Below, one piece after another: positions 10,794-20,555 of a stretch of DNA of 64,000 nucleotides. Origin of the DNA: Nitzschia sp. pyKryTriq1. Its lineage: Eukaryota; Bacillariophyta; Bacillariophyceae; Bacillariales; Bacillariaceae. A program made the translations under genes and the position numbers. The notes beneath the pieces are model-generated. The model did no database searches, had not been told where the DNA came from, and saw only the letters and a list, made by a program, of their open reading frames with translations. The first letter of the stretch is position 1. The number at the start of each line of letters is the position of its first letter. The stretch is from the NCBI GenBank assembly GCA_956465555.1, contig OY101117.1, positions 3,100,001-3,164,000 on the forward strand, in the 5' to 3' direction.

Positions 10794-11576
10794 TTATCCT
10801 AGAGGATCAAATATAGCGGGCGTTTCCCACAATCCTGGAAGAGCATTAGGAAATTCTTCAATGGTTGCCAAACTCAAGTCGACAGAAGGATCGTTTGCCT
10901 CAGGTCGATCTCCAGGCAAGATGCGGCCCTCTTCTGACTTGCCAGTGATCAATACCGTCTTCATTCCTAAATTCTTGGCTTGGCGAATATTCTTCATGGA
11001 ATCTTCCACCATTATACACGATTCTGGAGAGGGATGACCAATGCTCTTAAATATTGTCTCAAAAGCGGCCGCTTCAGGTTTGCAATGAGGCAAGACATCG
11101 TCGACAGCATACAATCGTTCTTCCCCAAACAACTCGAACAATCCTAGTGTTTCCAGGACTCTTTTCACATAAGCTCGTGGTCCATTCGAAAAGGCGACTA
11201 ATATCAGTGGACACGTTTGTAATTTCTCCTTTAACTCTTTCTTGGGAGCACCCAGTTTGGAATAATCCAAATTTGTCGCCCAATACTCGGCGAGATGTTT
11301 CGTATCAAATGTGGGAGCTCCTTCTGGGAAACGACCTTCTTGTTGCGCCACGGTGAGTGCTTTGGCGGTCGCATGATATCGTTCAAAGTATTCGTCTCGG
11401 ATTGCCTTGGCGTGCGCCAGGGAATCAAATTTTAGGTGATCCACCATGTACTGTTGGACGATCTCGCCATTGCGATGGGCAGTGAATCCCGTGCCGACGT
11501 CGTACAACGTATCGTCCACGTCAAAAATCAATGTCGTGACGACTGCTGGTCCATTGTTACTGTTTGGTTCGGGCAT
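10794..11576 (-). CDS. HAD-family pyrimidine 5'-nucleotidase-like phosphatase
   Basis: Single exon, 260 residues. HAD motif I is FDVDDTLYD near residue 18, motif II lies in LVAFSNG, motif III is the Lys in PHCKPEAAAF, and motif IV is MVEDSMKNI. Spacing and the cap sequence (YMVDHLKFD to YWATNLDYSKLG) fit the SDT1/PHM8 group of yeast, which removes phosphate from pyrimidine nucleotides and lysophosphatidate, and plant pyrimidine nucleotidases. No targeting peptide, so cytosolic. It converges on the ubiquilin-like gene with 199 bp between stop codons. Exact substrate is not readable from sequence. Confidence 0.88.
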   Translation of the reverse strand: MPEPNSNNGPAVVTTLIFDVDDTLYDVGTGFTAHRNGEIVQQYMVDHLKFDSLAHAKAIRDEYFERYHATAKALTVAQQEGRFPEGAPTFDTKHLAEYWATNLDYSKLGAPKKELKEKLQTCPLILVAFSNGPRAYVKRVLETLGLFELFGEERLYAVDDVLPHCKPEAAAFETIFKSIGHPSPESCIMVEDSMKNIRQAKNLGMKTVLITGKSEEGRILPGDRPEANDPSVDLSLATIEEFPNALPGLWETPAIFDPLG

Positions 11577-12437
11577 TTGTGCGTATCATATTATGTAGTA
11601 AAGACGTTCGTCCCGATGAATGAATAAAAGAAAAAAGAAGAATCTTCATCATCACCTCGTCATCTCATCTCCGTCATCATCGTCGAACTTCATCATTCGT
11701 CGTCATCATTCATCATTCTTCTTCTGTACGGTCTCGGTACAAGTACTGGTACCGGTACGGCATACAAGTAGAAGTATGGCAGTGATCCGAGCACGGACTA
11801 CTTCGATCTTACTCCAAAATCTCGAATGAGATAGGGTTCGTGCATTGTGACACCCGTTATTAGCAAGTTCAAAACATAAAAAATATACGTCACGAAGGTT
11901 GTAATGGCTCTGCGGCCGCGCATCTTGCAACCAAACTGATAGCTGTGCATCGTGAGAACACGTGTCATTATGAGGAAAAGTTGCAGTTTATTTATGTTGT
12001 GGTGACGGCCGTCTCGCACTGCAAGTACGAGTACCAGTACTACACGGAAAAGAAGAACCTTTCTACCGGTCCATCACTATTTCAACAACCCCGAACATAA
12101 CAGTACGAGTACCGGTGTATCGATCGATCGATCAATCAATCAATCACCCTCGTCATCGCAAAAGATAATACTCCCATCATCGTCTCCATTGCGTTGTGTT
12201 TACTGACATTCAAAATTCCTTTTGGATCGTTCATCGAACCTTCCGGCGCTGACTGCTGTCTACTAGAAACCTTCCGCTACTGAAACTTCCATCGGCAGAG
12301 ATCATCGTCCGAGATATTTTTTAACGACACGGCCTGCCTTTCAATCTTTCCTGCATTCGAAGCTCGAACTCCTGTGTTAAACCTCTCCTGCTGCTTGTGA
12401 CATAGAATAATTTCGCTCATCATAATCTACTACCGGT
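11577..12437. other. Intergenic, divergent promoters
   Basis: Contains a CAT/TCATC-rich tract (about 11640-11725), GTAC palindromes near 11738-11760, and a GATC/AATC microsatellite at 12118-12147. No gene supported. Confidence 0.5.
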
Positions 12438-13076
12438 ATGGGAAATCAACCGCCGTCGTCGCCTTGTTTCGACGATCAAGTCTACACGACTTTATCCTGG
12501 GCCGATGCACAAGGAAGCTGCCGAAATCTATGCAACGCGACTACCAACAAGAGAAAGGAAAAGGATTCTTCTCCGATAGAGTTTGTGCGCAAAACTCCTG
12601 CTCGCCCGCCCAAGCCTGAGCAGCGCCAAGATGATATATCCGAGACACTATCGAGCACCTTGACTCCGAAATACCACGACCCTCTACCAGCTCTGACGGA
12701 CAATTTGTCGAGCTCCGACCCGGAGGAGGAAGAGGATCGGAATAATCCTCAGCATCGCTTTCGCTCACATACAAGGCCGCGCTTCAATGCAGCAGCGCCT
12801 CTGGGTACGGAAGGCAATGCGATTCAGCTTCATAATCAGCCCCTGAGTCTAAGTCTATCACACAGTGCCGAGTACTATCTCGGCGTGGGGGCAGCGTCTT
12901 CCAACGACCACACGAATACGACTAGTGGTAGCCTGGAACGAGATGCACGAGTAGATTTAGGAACATCCAGGGGAAGTAGTGGTGGAAGAGAAGATGTGGA
13001 CGAATACTATTTTGATATCAGCGAAGAACGATTATTGCATGATCATCATCAGCACGGCGAGGAACGAGACGAATAG
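12438..13076 (+). CDS. Hypothetical low-complexity protein
   Basis: A 212-residue single-exon frame, polar and largely disordered. It has an acidic cluster (SSSDPEEEEDRN) near residue 95, an Arg/His-rich stretch, and an acidic C-terminus with EDVDEYYFDISEERLLHDHH. No signal peptide, membrane segment or known domain was seen. Support is the length of the frame and its codon pattern relative to the surrounding palindromic DNA; the family is unknown. It could also be one exon of a longer gene. Confidence 0.55.
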   Translation: MGNQPPSSPCFDDQVYTTLSWADAQGSCRNLCNATTNKRKEKDSSPIEFVRKTPARPPKPEQRQDDISETLSSTLTPKYHDPLPALTDNLSSSDPEEEEDRNNPQHRFRSHTRPRFNAAAPLGTEGNAIQLHNQPLSLSLSHSAEYYLGVGAASSNDHTNTTSGSLERDARVDLGTSRGSSGGREDVDEYYFDISEERLLHDHHQHGEERDE

Positions 13077-14602
13077 TCGACATTCAGTGATACAATTTTG
13101 AGCGCTCCGTCCGTGGGCCATCCGCTTCTACACTTATCGTTTCATAAGCTAGGTACTGTTGTCTGCACCTGTGTATTCGGGCTGCACAGATTTCAGCCAG
13201 TTGGTGATGTCATCATAGCATTGTTATTTGATGATGATGATTTTCTTCATTCTCCACCGGTAGCTAGAGAGGAGTATGCGAGTAGACGACAGTACCTGGT
13301 ACCGGTACATAATACACGAGCGCGTGAGCAATGTACTATTGATACATTCACGAAGTAGAGTACTACCGAGTACCTGGTAGTCTGTACCCGATACCGGTAG
13401 ACTAATCCTCTAGTATAGTACTAGTACTAGCTAGTAGAGAGTGTAGTCCTCCTCGAACTGTTGGTACGTAGACTTAGCTACTACGCCCGAGTCAATCTCT
13501 GGTACTATTGTCGTTCCGGCGCAAGAGAGATTCATTGATCTCGAGGAGCGTCAAGGCGTGGTACAGAAGTACTGTCTAAATTAGACAGTGCACTTTTTCG
13601 ATGCTTTACTAGTACTGTAGTACGAGGATATAATATGGTACTAGTAGTACCCGGCGTGGTACACCACCACCAGTTCGAGTACCTGTTACAGAGTACTTGT
13701 ATTCGTATTGTACCTGGTGCAAGAAGTAGCCTACTCGTCGTACCAGCAGAGGTAACTTGTACTGTACACTTGTAGTAGACCACCTGCTGGTACCCGTTAC
13801 ACGGTACCTCCTAGTACTTCTACTACTACTGCTACTACCGTCTCGTGTGTCTCGCAAGAAAGTGTTGTTCCCGAGCGTGACTGGTCTGGGATCCACGAAC
13901 CACGTCATCAGTCAAAAGCTCGCTGTGCGCGCGCTCGTAGCAGCCCCTCTTTCGGAAAATCGGTGCACATTCTTCAACAGCCAGCGTTCGTGTCAGGTAC
14001 GACATCACAGTACTGGGGTACAGTAAGTACTAAGTACTGTACGCAAGGATAACAGTACATACCAGGTACAGTACTAGCTACCGGTAAGTCTACTGGTACA
14101 CGCTCCTTTACGACACGGGCTACATCATGTATACAGTACCGGTACGTACCGGTACCACGTACCTGGTAGTGTGTCAAATGGGTCGGTAAAACCTAGCAAG
14201 GATGGTACAGTAAAACCAATGCTCCCCTTGTACCTGGTACAGGAACAGTACCAGTACTGTACCGGTAGACCTGGTACTGTACCTGTACTATGTTCTCAGT
14301 ACTACCGGTATGTACAACCTGCTGGTACCACAGTGTACAGTACTTGAAAATTGTGCTGTACCTGTACAGTACCAGTACCTGGTACGTACTATGGATGAGT
14401 TTTAGCCCTCCGACGACCCACGACGACCTCCTCACCTCGCGCTCATCACTCCTCTCGTCACTTATTACATTTCCCGTTGCTTCCTCTCGTCGGCATCCCC
14501 CGCCACAAAAAATTTCCATCTCGTCGTAACAAGAACGACGACGAAGACACAATTTTAACAAACCGGTAATAATAGCCTATCCTTCGAGTACTCTTTAATC
14601 CC
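13077..14602. other. Large GTAC/CTAG-palindrome tract
   Basis: About 1.5 kb without a convincing gene. From 13290 to 14400 nearly every line holds self-complementary words (GTACCGGTAC, CTAGTACTAGTA, CCAGGTACC and variants), including a perfect 20-bp palindrome at 14136-14155. The last 150 bp are TC-rich and belong to the 5' flank of the PMT-aldolase gene. Confidence 0.55.
14136..14155. repeat. Perfect 20-bp palindrome
   Basis: The sequence is two GTACCGGTAC units joined end to end, each itself a palindrome. It could extrude as a hairpin. It is the longest clean example I found of the GTAC-based words that fill intergenic DNA here. Confidence 0.85.
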
Positions 14603-16326
14603 ATGACCATGACCGCCACTTCCGATCGTCACGAAGAGTCTGCTCTAGGCAGCAGAGACGCAAGTCCCTCTTCTTTTACCAAGGTAAGACCAACCAGACT
14701 CTGGAGGTGAGGATTGGTTATTCTGTTTAGTTTCAGCGCCTGTTGTGCTAACGTGAATGCACATCATATTATTTGTATTCTCGTCGAAAGATCTTCAACA
14801 AGTCGACACAGTACACCGAGGAGGCGATTCAAACGTTCGAACACACCTTCGGCAAGCATTACATGTCGGCGGGAGGAGAAGCCATGACGGGTTTGATGAT
14901 GGGAGCCTTGCAGGCACCCAAGGGCTGCTCCATGCTCGACATTGGCTTTGGCATCGGCGGTGCCGCTTATGCATTTGCCGAGACCTTGGATGCGACAGTC
15001 CGTGGGATCGATGTCGGTGTTCAAGGATGCGAATTGGCCAAGGCGGAGCTAGTTCGACGCAACGAGGAACGTGTGGCCGCTGGACTCACTCCACTTAAAA
15101 TTACTTTTGAGCTGGAAGACTGCACCCAGGCTGATTACGCGCCAGAATCGTTCGATGTTATTTATTCGCGAGACACTTTTGTTCATTTGTCTGCCGAGAG
15201 CAAGGAAAAGGTATTTGCCAACTGTTTCAAATGGCTCAAGCCGGGTGGAAAGATCTGCATCGCCGACTATTCCCTCGGACGCAACTCCGACGCGTCGGGA
15301 CAACCGACGCCACCATTTGCCCAGTATTTGCAGGCTCGAGACTACCATATGTACACTGCTAAGCAATATTCGGTGGCCCTGGAAACACCGGGATTCACCG
15401 ATGTCAATGCGAGAGATATGGCGCATTGGTACTGTGTCACCTGCCAGACCGAATTGGATCGAGTAGCCCAACCTGGACCCAGTCGCGAAAAGTGTCTGGA
15501 AGAACAGGGAGCAGAACAAGTGGCCAAGTTGGAGCAAACCTACGAAAACAAAATTCAAATGACCTTGCGGGGAGATCGTTCCTATGTTTTGATTACAGGT
15601 GTCAAGGCTGATGGTGAGGCTGAATCGTCGGCGTCGCTCCAAAAAGAAGTCCAAGAAGCCTATCTGAAGCTTTACAACAAAGGATGGGTCATGAGTTGCG
15701 ACGGAAACTTGTCGGCACGGGTGGCTCCAGGATCGCCTGACTTTTTCGTGACACCCACGGGCATTGATGCTACCCAGATTGAACCCTCACAAATTGTTCG
15801 TTGCAATGGCAACGGCAAGACCGATGGTGCTATCAAACCGACTTCGGAAGTGGATTTGCACACTTTGATTTATCAATCTCGTCCTGATGTGGGCGCTGTG
15901 GTGCATTCGCATTCTATTTATGCTTGTGCCCTTGCTTGTTGCCGCATTCCCCTCCCCCCCGCCCACTATGCCGTCTGCGAACTCTTGTGCAGCCCCACCA
16001 GCAGCTGCGCCGTTAAAGACCAGGAGGGCGCCGCGGCGGTTCAGTGTGGAAGTTACCACACATACGGAACCTTCGAGCTGGCCACTGCCACCTTGGCCGC
16101 TTTGGGCCAAAATTATGCCTGTTTCATGGCCAACCATGGAGCCGTCGTCGTTGGAAAGGATCTTGCTGAAGCCATGTACTTGACTGAACGATTGGAACGA
16201 GAATGTGAAATCTACTGGAGGGCCAAGCAGTTGGCCCGCCCCATTCCTTTGACATCGGAAGAAATTACCAGCCTCGCGTTGAGGGATAAAACGTACGGCC
16301 AAAACCCAGAGGAAGAATCCTCGTAG
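14603..16326 (+). CDS. Phosphoethanolamine N-methyltransferase fused to class II aldolase
   Basis: Two exons, 14603-14683 and 14791-16326, phase 0, 538 residues. Residues 30-285 match the single-domain PMT of Plasmodium: TQYTEEAI, FGKHYMSAGG, LDIGFGIGG (SAM binding), YSRDTFVHL and WLKPGGKICIADY. The residues I know as catalytic in PfPMT, the two Tyr, the Asp and the His of YSRDxxxHL, are all kept. Residues about 310-510 are a class II (FucA/AraD-type) aldolase: SCDGNLSARV, TPTGID, catalytic Glu in TSEVDLH, zinc ligands in VVHSHS and MANHGAVVVG, and GTFELATATL. No targeting peptide. PMT turns phosphoethanolamine into phosphocholine using SAM; what the aldolase half acts on is unknown. Both halves look intact, and one exon carries nearly everything, so the fusion is not a splicing guess. 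Confidence 0.9.
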
Positions 16327-16604
16327 ATACATACGTCAAAGTTTACGAAAAAACAACCTGCTAGGGCCATAAATCCCCCAAGAGCCTTGTTTGGAATGTT
16401 GTTGTTGATACACATTCTTGTGGACCGTCTATGGATTTTGGAACCCCAATGAATAAAATAAATGTGCCGTTGTCGTTTGGGACTGAAAGTACGACGTTAT
16501 CACTGGCAGGAGAAAAGAGTGCGGAAAGAGGAAGAGTACAATACCAATACTGTACGAGTCCTACTGGCGTCTAGAGTAGTTTCGAGTCATATATATCTTG
16601 CAGA

Positions 16605-19600
16605 CTACTGACGATAGGCTCTTCCGTCATGCGTCGACTCGAGCGGAAAGCCAGCCTGAGCCAAATGTTGGATCAAACGACTTTCAAATCGACGGGAATC
16701 CGATTTCGAGGGTACTGGCAACACAACTGCAGTGCAGCTAGACCAGGCCGGGCCCTTACTGCGGTGGCTTTGTAAACGTTGAAACAGCGAGTCCGTTTCA
16801 CCAACATAATAACGAGGTGGATTGCATCCCAACTCCAACAAATAGACGCACGATTTATTGGCAAACGTGGGCGGAGGATTAGCCTTTGGTGGGATGGTAG
16901 TTGAAGGTTGACCGAGCATTTCTTCTGCTAGAGCCACTGCTTTCTGAAAGCCATAATGGTCCTGTGTGATTATACTGTTGATTCTAGTAACAAGTTCCTT
17001 GGCATCTTCGGGAGTCACAGTGTGGTGGGAGAGATACTGATCTAGTTCGTCGGCTCTCTCAATGATCTCATCGGGAAGACCAAAACGTGCAGCGGTCACC
17101 ATGGCCAATGAATCGTTGCAGACGCCATCTTCCAAACGATAGGTCCACTCGTAGGAATTGCTTGCAGATCTTGTAATAGCCATTTGTTTAGTGATAATGC
17201 GTTCTTTCGCCTTCAGCGGCAAATTCAAGATATCGTGCAGATGAGTAGCGAAGATGCCACTCATCCCACGACTGGCCATGGCCTCAAGAATAGCAGCGGC
17301 CAGTCGAGCACCATCGCGAGGAGAGGTTCCTCGTCCAATTTCGTCCACAAATACAAGTGATCTAGGGCCGCAGCAGCGCATGAGTGCCGCGATATCTTCC
17401 ATTTCGGCTCCAAACGCACTTTTGTTCTCGGCAGGGACGTCGGCTGAAGCTCCCCGTAGAAACAGGGTATCAAAGCGAGGAATACGAGATCCTTCCATCA
17501 ACGGAGCACACAAACCACAGACGGTTAAGAGCGCGGCAGCAGCTGTAGAACGCATAATCGTAGACTTTCCACTCATGTTTGGGGCTGTTAGAAGAAACAT
17601 GCCATCCAAATCAAAGGTATTCGGTACCGCCTGCGATTGAGGCATCCAGTACGGCCAAAGCCCTACGAGCTTGGCCGAGGAACCCGTAGTGCCATCGATA
17701 TTGGTGCTTTCTGGGTCCAGTGTTTCCGCCAGATGCCAATTATTCTTGATAGCCTTGACGGCATGGTGATAGGCGGCCGACAAAGCCAGATTCAAATGTG
17801 CCGATTGGATAATTGCTGGAATATGGCCGTCGTCTTGCAACGTCTTGGCTAAAGTAGACAAGATTGACGATACTTCTTCGCAAGCTTTGTCACAGGCCAC
17901 AACGTACTCTGATAGAGCCTGCTGCACATCTTCTGTGGTGTAACGGGTGTTGAGTTTCTTGCCGTGCCGATCCCTTGGGATAATGTAATCCTTTGCATTA
18001 CCAGAAGTTGGGACTTTCTTGAGTACCAGCAAATTATTGAAAATATCTTGTGCAATCAGCACTCGGTTGCTCTCATCGCCCTTTACGAAATCCCGAGCGA
18101 TGACTTCATCAAGATGTCGCCCCGCTTCTTCCACTCGTCGGTACACCTGCTCTGCGACTTCTCGCTGAACCCGACCTCGCCAAGGAAGTTCGTTCCGTTC
18201 TACAAACCCATCTGGAAGATACTTGTAGTGTGTCAATGGGTCCTCCAGAGAGAAATGCAAAGATGCAGCATTGTCTTGAAACACGAGCAACTCATCGTCG
18301 ACATGATGTGAAGGGCAGATGACGGCTTCAATCGTGTCCATAGCCTGCTGACACCGCACCAGCAACGATTCTCGGTCGGCAACCAAGCCGCTTTCATGGG
18401 AACACAATGTCAGAAGCGCGTCTATGGGCAGGTCATGGTGATGACGATGATTTTGCGACACCACAAACCGAGTCACTGCGAGCGTGTGTAAGAGTTCTCC
18501 ATAGATGGCCGCACTCGCTTGACCGGCCCGAATCAGACTCAAAACTTTTCCCAAGGGTGGAACCGTCAACCGGGGCAACACCATATTGTTGTCTTCATCC
18601 CTCAGTGACTGGACAACCTCGGACATCGCTCGTGCCACTTTGGGGGGAGGTGGCACCAACAAGTAACGCTTCAAAAATCGTCGAGTTGCTGCAGGTGCAG
18701 CCTCGTCCAACACATGAAAAATTAATGAGGGAATGGCAGGATCTTGGAGCAAACCCAGCTGGCTCGCTGTTTCCAAATACAATGGATTGGTATGGGCTGA
18801 CGATTGAGAAACGGTAAAGTCCTTTGGGCTCGGTCTTTGTTCTGGAATACAGCCACCCGGCTTTCGACTCGAGGAAGTTAAATCGTGGCGCTCTTCGTCA
18901 TGACGTTTTTCATTCCAGTGAAGTAAGGTATCCACAATGACAGAAATATATCGTTCGGATTCGGATCCATCCGTGGTGGGAATCAAATGAGGTGGCAGCA
19001 CGATGGTACGGACTCGAAAGCCACCCAAATGAGCTTCTACTAATTCTCGCTCTGCCGTCGTGCTGGGCTGGGAAGGATGAGGCAAAAACGGCAAGGAAAT
19101 CGACTTGGTGGAAGATGATGATGATTCGGTAGGAGAAGGAATATACACCAATGGTTCCGCAGGAGGATATGCGGCCAATCGACAAGCCACCGCCTCTGGA
19201 GTCAATCGTTCCGAATACTCCACCGACCGCTCTTCCAAAGAGACCTCCATCATGTGATACCCCGCTGCCGTGTGAACAATTCCCACACATGGACGGGATG
19301 GTGGTAACTGATCCAATGCAGAACCACTTTCATGCTCTGAGCCCAGCAACCAATTGTGGTCATACAGATATGTGGGCGATGCCGGTGAGACGATTTGCGA
19401 CAAAACCCTCGTTTTGAGTTTGTTGGACGCTGTTTGACCGACTTCTTCGTAGACGGCCACGCTGAAGCCTTGTTCTGTAAGTCCATTCAGAGTCGCCTGT
19501 ACATTGCGATAAGGACATCCTGCCTTGACTTTGCCTCCCATTGGATTCAACCCAACATGTTCGACTAGCAGAATCGCATCCACCCCAAACGTTTCATAGA

Positions 19601-20555
19601 AATCACCCATTCTCGTCAAGATCACACACTGGGGATATAATCGTTTTTGTTCTCGACAAAATGCCAAGAAACTTCCCTTTTTGCCAGCAGCTGTGGGGGT
19701 AGTAACTACAGCTCTTTTCTTGGGCGAAGCTGTCGGATCAAAGCCCATGGGACATTCGGTGGAATCGAGTTGTTTCAAGAGATCACGTGCGACCGGTCTT
19801 GAGATGTGTCTCAAGGGATCTCGCCAATAGTCATCCAATTTGGATCCTGGTCGGTCAAAGAGTGAATCCACGATTTGCTCATGTGTCGGTTGATGATCTT
19901 TCCTGCTGGTAGCACTAGTTGTGCTAATTATAGTAGTAGGGACCAGCATTGTTGGATCATCCTCGTCCAATGATTCTTCTTCTTCATCATCATCATCATC
20001 ATCATCGAGTTGCTGCTGTTCCTCCTGCTGTATCTGGCTTTCTTGTTGTTTGATTAAGGATCGGCAGTGCAAAATAAGATGCGCTAATTGCCGTTTATCG
20101 GGTGGAATTTCTTCATCGGTCATGGCCTGTTGCAGCGCCGACTTGGCCGTGGATTGGTTCGGCCGTCCAAAAATCGCCATGGAAACTTGTTTCGGGCTTT
20201 GGACATTGATAGGAGTGCCGTCATTGCATTGAGTGATTCGTTCTTGCAGTGCTTCAATAATACTATCGTTGCTATAGTTGCCAGAAGACTGATCATCATC
20301 TTCTTTTTCTTCGCCACCACCGTCCACATGCCCAACATACGATTGAAGCACCGAAACGAAGGAAAACTGCCGACGCCGATCGACCAGATCGATTCTTTGC
20401 AAATGCAAATGACAGTGGGTACGATGATGATGACTTGCTGTTCTCGTTGTCGTTGTTGTGGAGCATGGGGCAGAAGAAGAAAAGGCACGGACCGCCAAAG
20501 TCGGCTGACGATGCCGAGAAAATGCTGCTGCTAGCAGAAGGCACGACGACGCCAT
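16605..20555 (-). CDS. MSH1: MutS homologue with C-terminal GIY-YIG domain (MSH1 type), plastid or organelle targeted
   Basis: Single exon. I start at 20555 (MASSCLLLAAAFSRHRQ), giving 1316 residues; an upstream ATG at 20681 adds an Arg run that looks like UTR. The start gives a signal peptide ending in AAAF, a diatom plastid-type motif. Residues about 295-400 form MutS domain I with MGDFYETFG, the mismatch-contacting F-x-E motif, and KAGCPYRN as in plant MSH1. The ATPase has Walker A TAPNMSGKST near 993 and Walker B LVFVDEIGRGTS. The C-terminus, from about 1225, reads CVYLLELGCNPPRYYVGETD, a GIY-YIG nuclease fold. In plants MSH1 suppresses recombination and repairs organelle DNA. A long acidic insert (about 180-220) and Ser-rich loops make it larger than plant MSH1. 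Confidence 0.93.
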   Translation of the reverse strand: MASSCLLLAAAFSRHRQPTLAVRAFSSSAPCSTTTTTRTASHHHRTHCHLHLQRIDLVDRRRQFSFVSVLQSYVGHVDGGGEEKEDDDQSSGNYSNDSIIEALQERITQCNDGTPINVQSPKQVSMAIFGRPNQSTAKSALQQAMTDEEIPPDKRQLAHLILHCRSLIKQQESQIQQEEQQQLDDDDDDDEEEESLDEDDPTMLVPTTIISTTSATSRKDHQPTHEQIVDSLFDRPGSKLDDYWRDPLRHISRPVARDLLKQLDSTECPMGFDPTASPKKRAVVTTPTAAGKKGSFLAFCREQKRLYPQCVILTRMGDFYETFGVDAILLVEHVGLNPMGGKVKAGCPYRNVQATLNGLTEQGFSVAVYEEVGQTASNKLKTRVLSQIVSPASPTYLYDHNWLLGSEHESGSALDQLPPSRPCVGIVHTAAGYHMMEVSLEERSVEYSERLTPEAVACRLAAYPPAEPLVYIPSPTESSSSSTKSISLPFLPHPSQPSTTAERELVEAHLGGFRVRTIVLPPHLIPTTDGSESERYISVIVDTLLHWNEKRHDEERHDLTSSSRKPGGCIPEQRPSPKDFTVSQSSAHTNPLYLETASQLGLLQDPAIPSLIFHVLDEAAPAATRRFLKRYLLVPPPPKVARAMSEVVQSLRDEDNNMVLPRLTVPPLGKVLSLIRAGQASAAIYGELLHTLAVTRFVVSQNHRHHHDLPIDALLTLCSHESGLVADRESLLVRCQQAMDTIEAVICPSHHVDDELLVFQDNAASLHFSLEDPLTHYKYLPDGFVERNELPWRGRVQREVAEQVYRRVEEAGRHLDEVIARDFVKGDESNRVLIAQDIFNNLLVLKKVPTSGNAKDYIIPRDRHGKKLNTRYTTEDVQQALSEYVVACDKACEEVSSILSTLAKTLQDDGHIPAIIQSAHLNLALSAAYHHAVKAIKNNWHLAETLDPESTNIDGTTGSSAKLVGLWPYWMPQSQAVPNTFDLDGMFLLTAPNMSGKSTIMRSTAAAALLTVCGLCAPLMEGSRIPRFDTLFLRGASADVPAENKSAFGAEMEDIAALMRCCGPRSLVFVDEIGRGTSPRDGARLAAAILEAMASRGMSGIFATHLHDILNLPLKAKERIITKQMAITRSASNSYEWTYRLEDGVCNDSLAMVTAARFGLPDEIIERADELDQYLSHHTVTPEDAKELVTRINSIITQDHYGFQKAVALAEEMLGQPSTTIPPKANPPPTFANKSCVYLLELGCNPPRYYVGETDSLFQRLQSHRSKGPAWSSCTAVVLPVPSKSDSRRFESRLIQHLAQAGFPLESTHDGRAYRQ

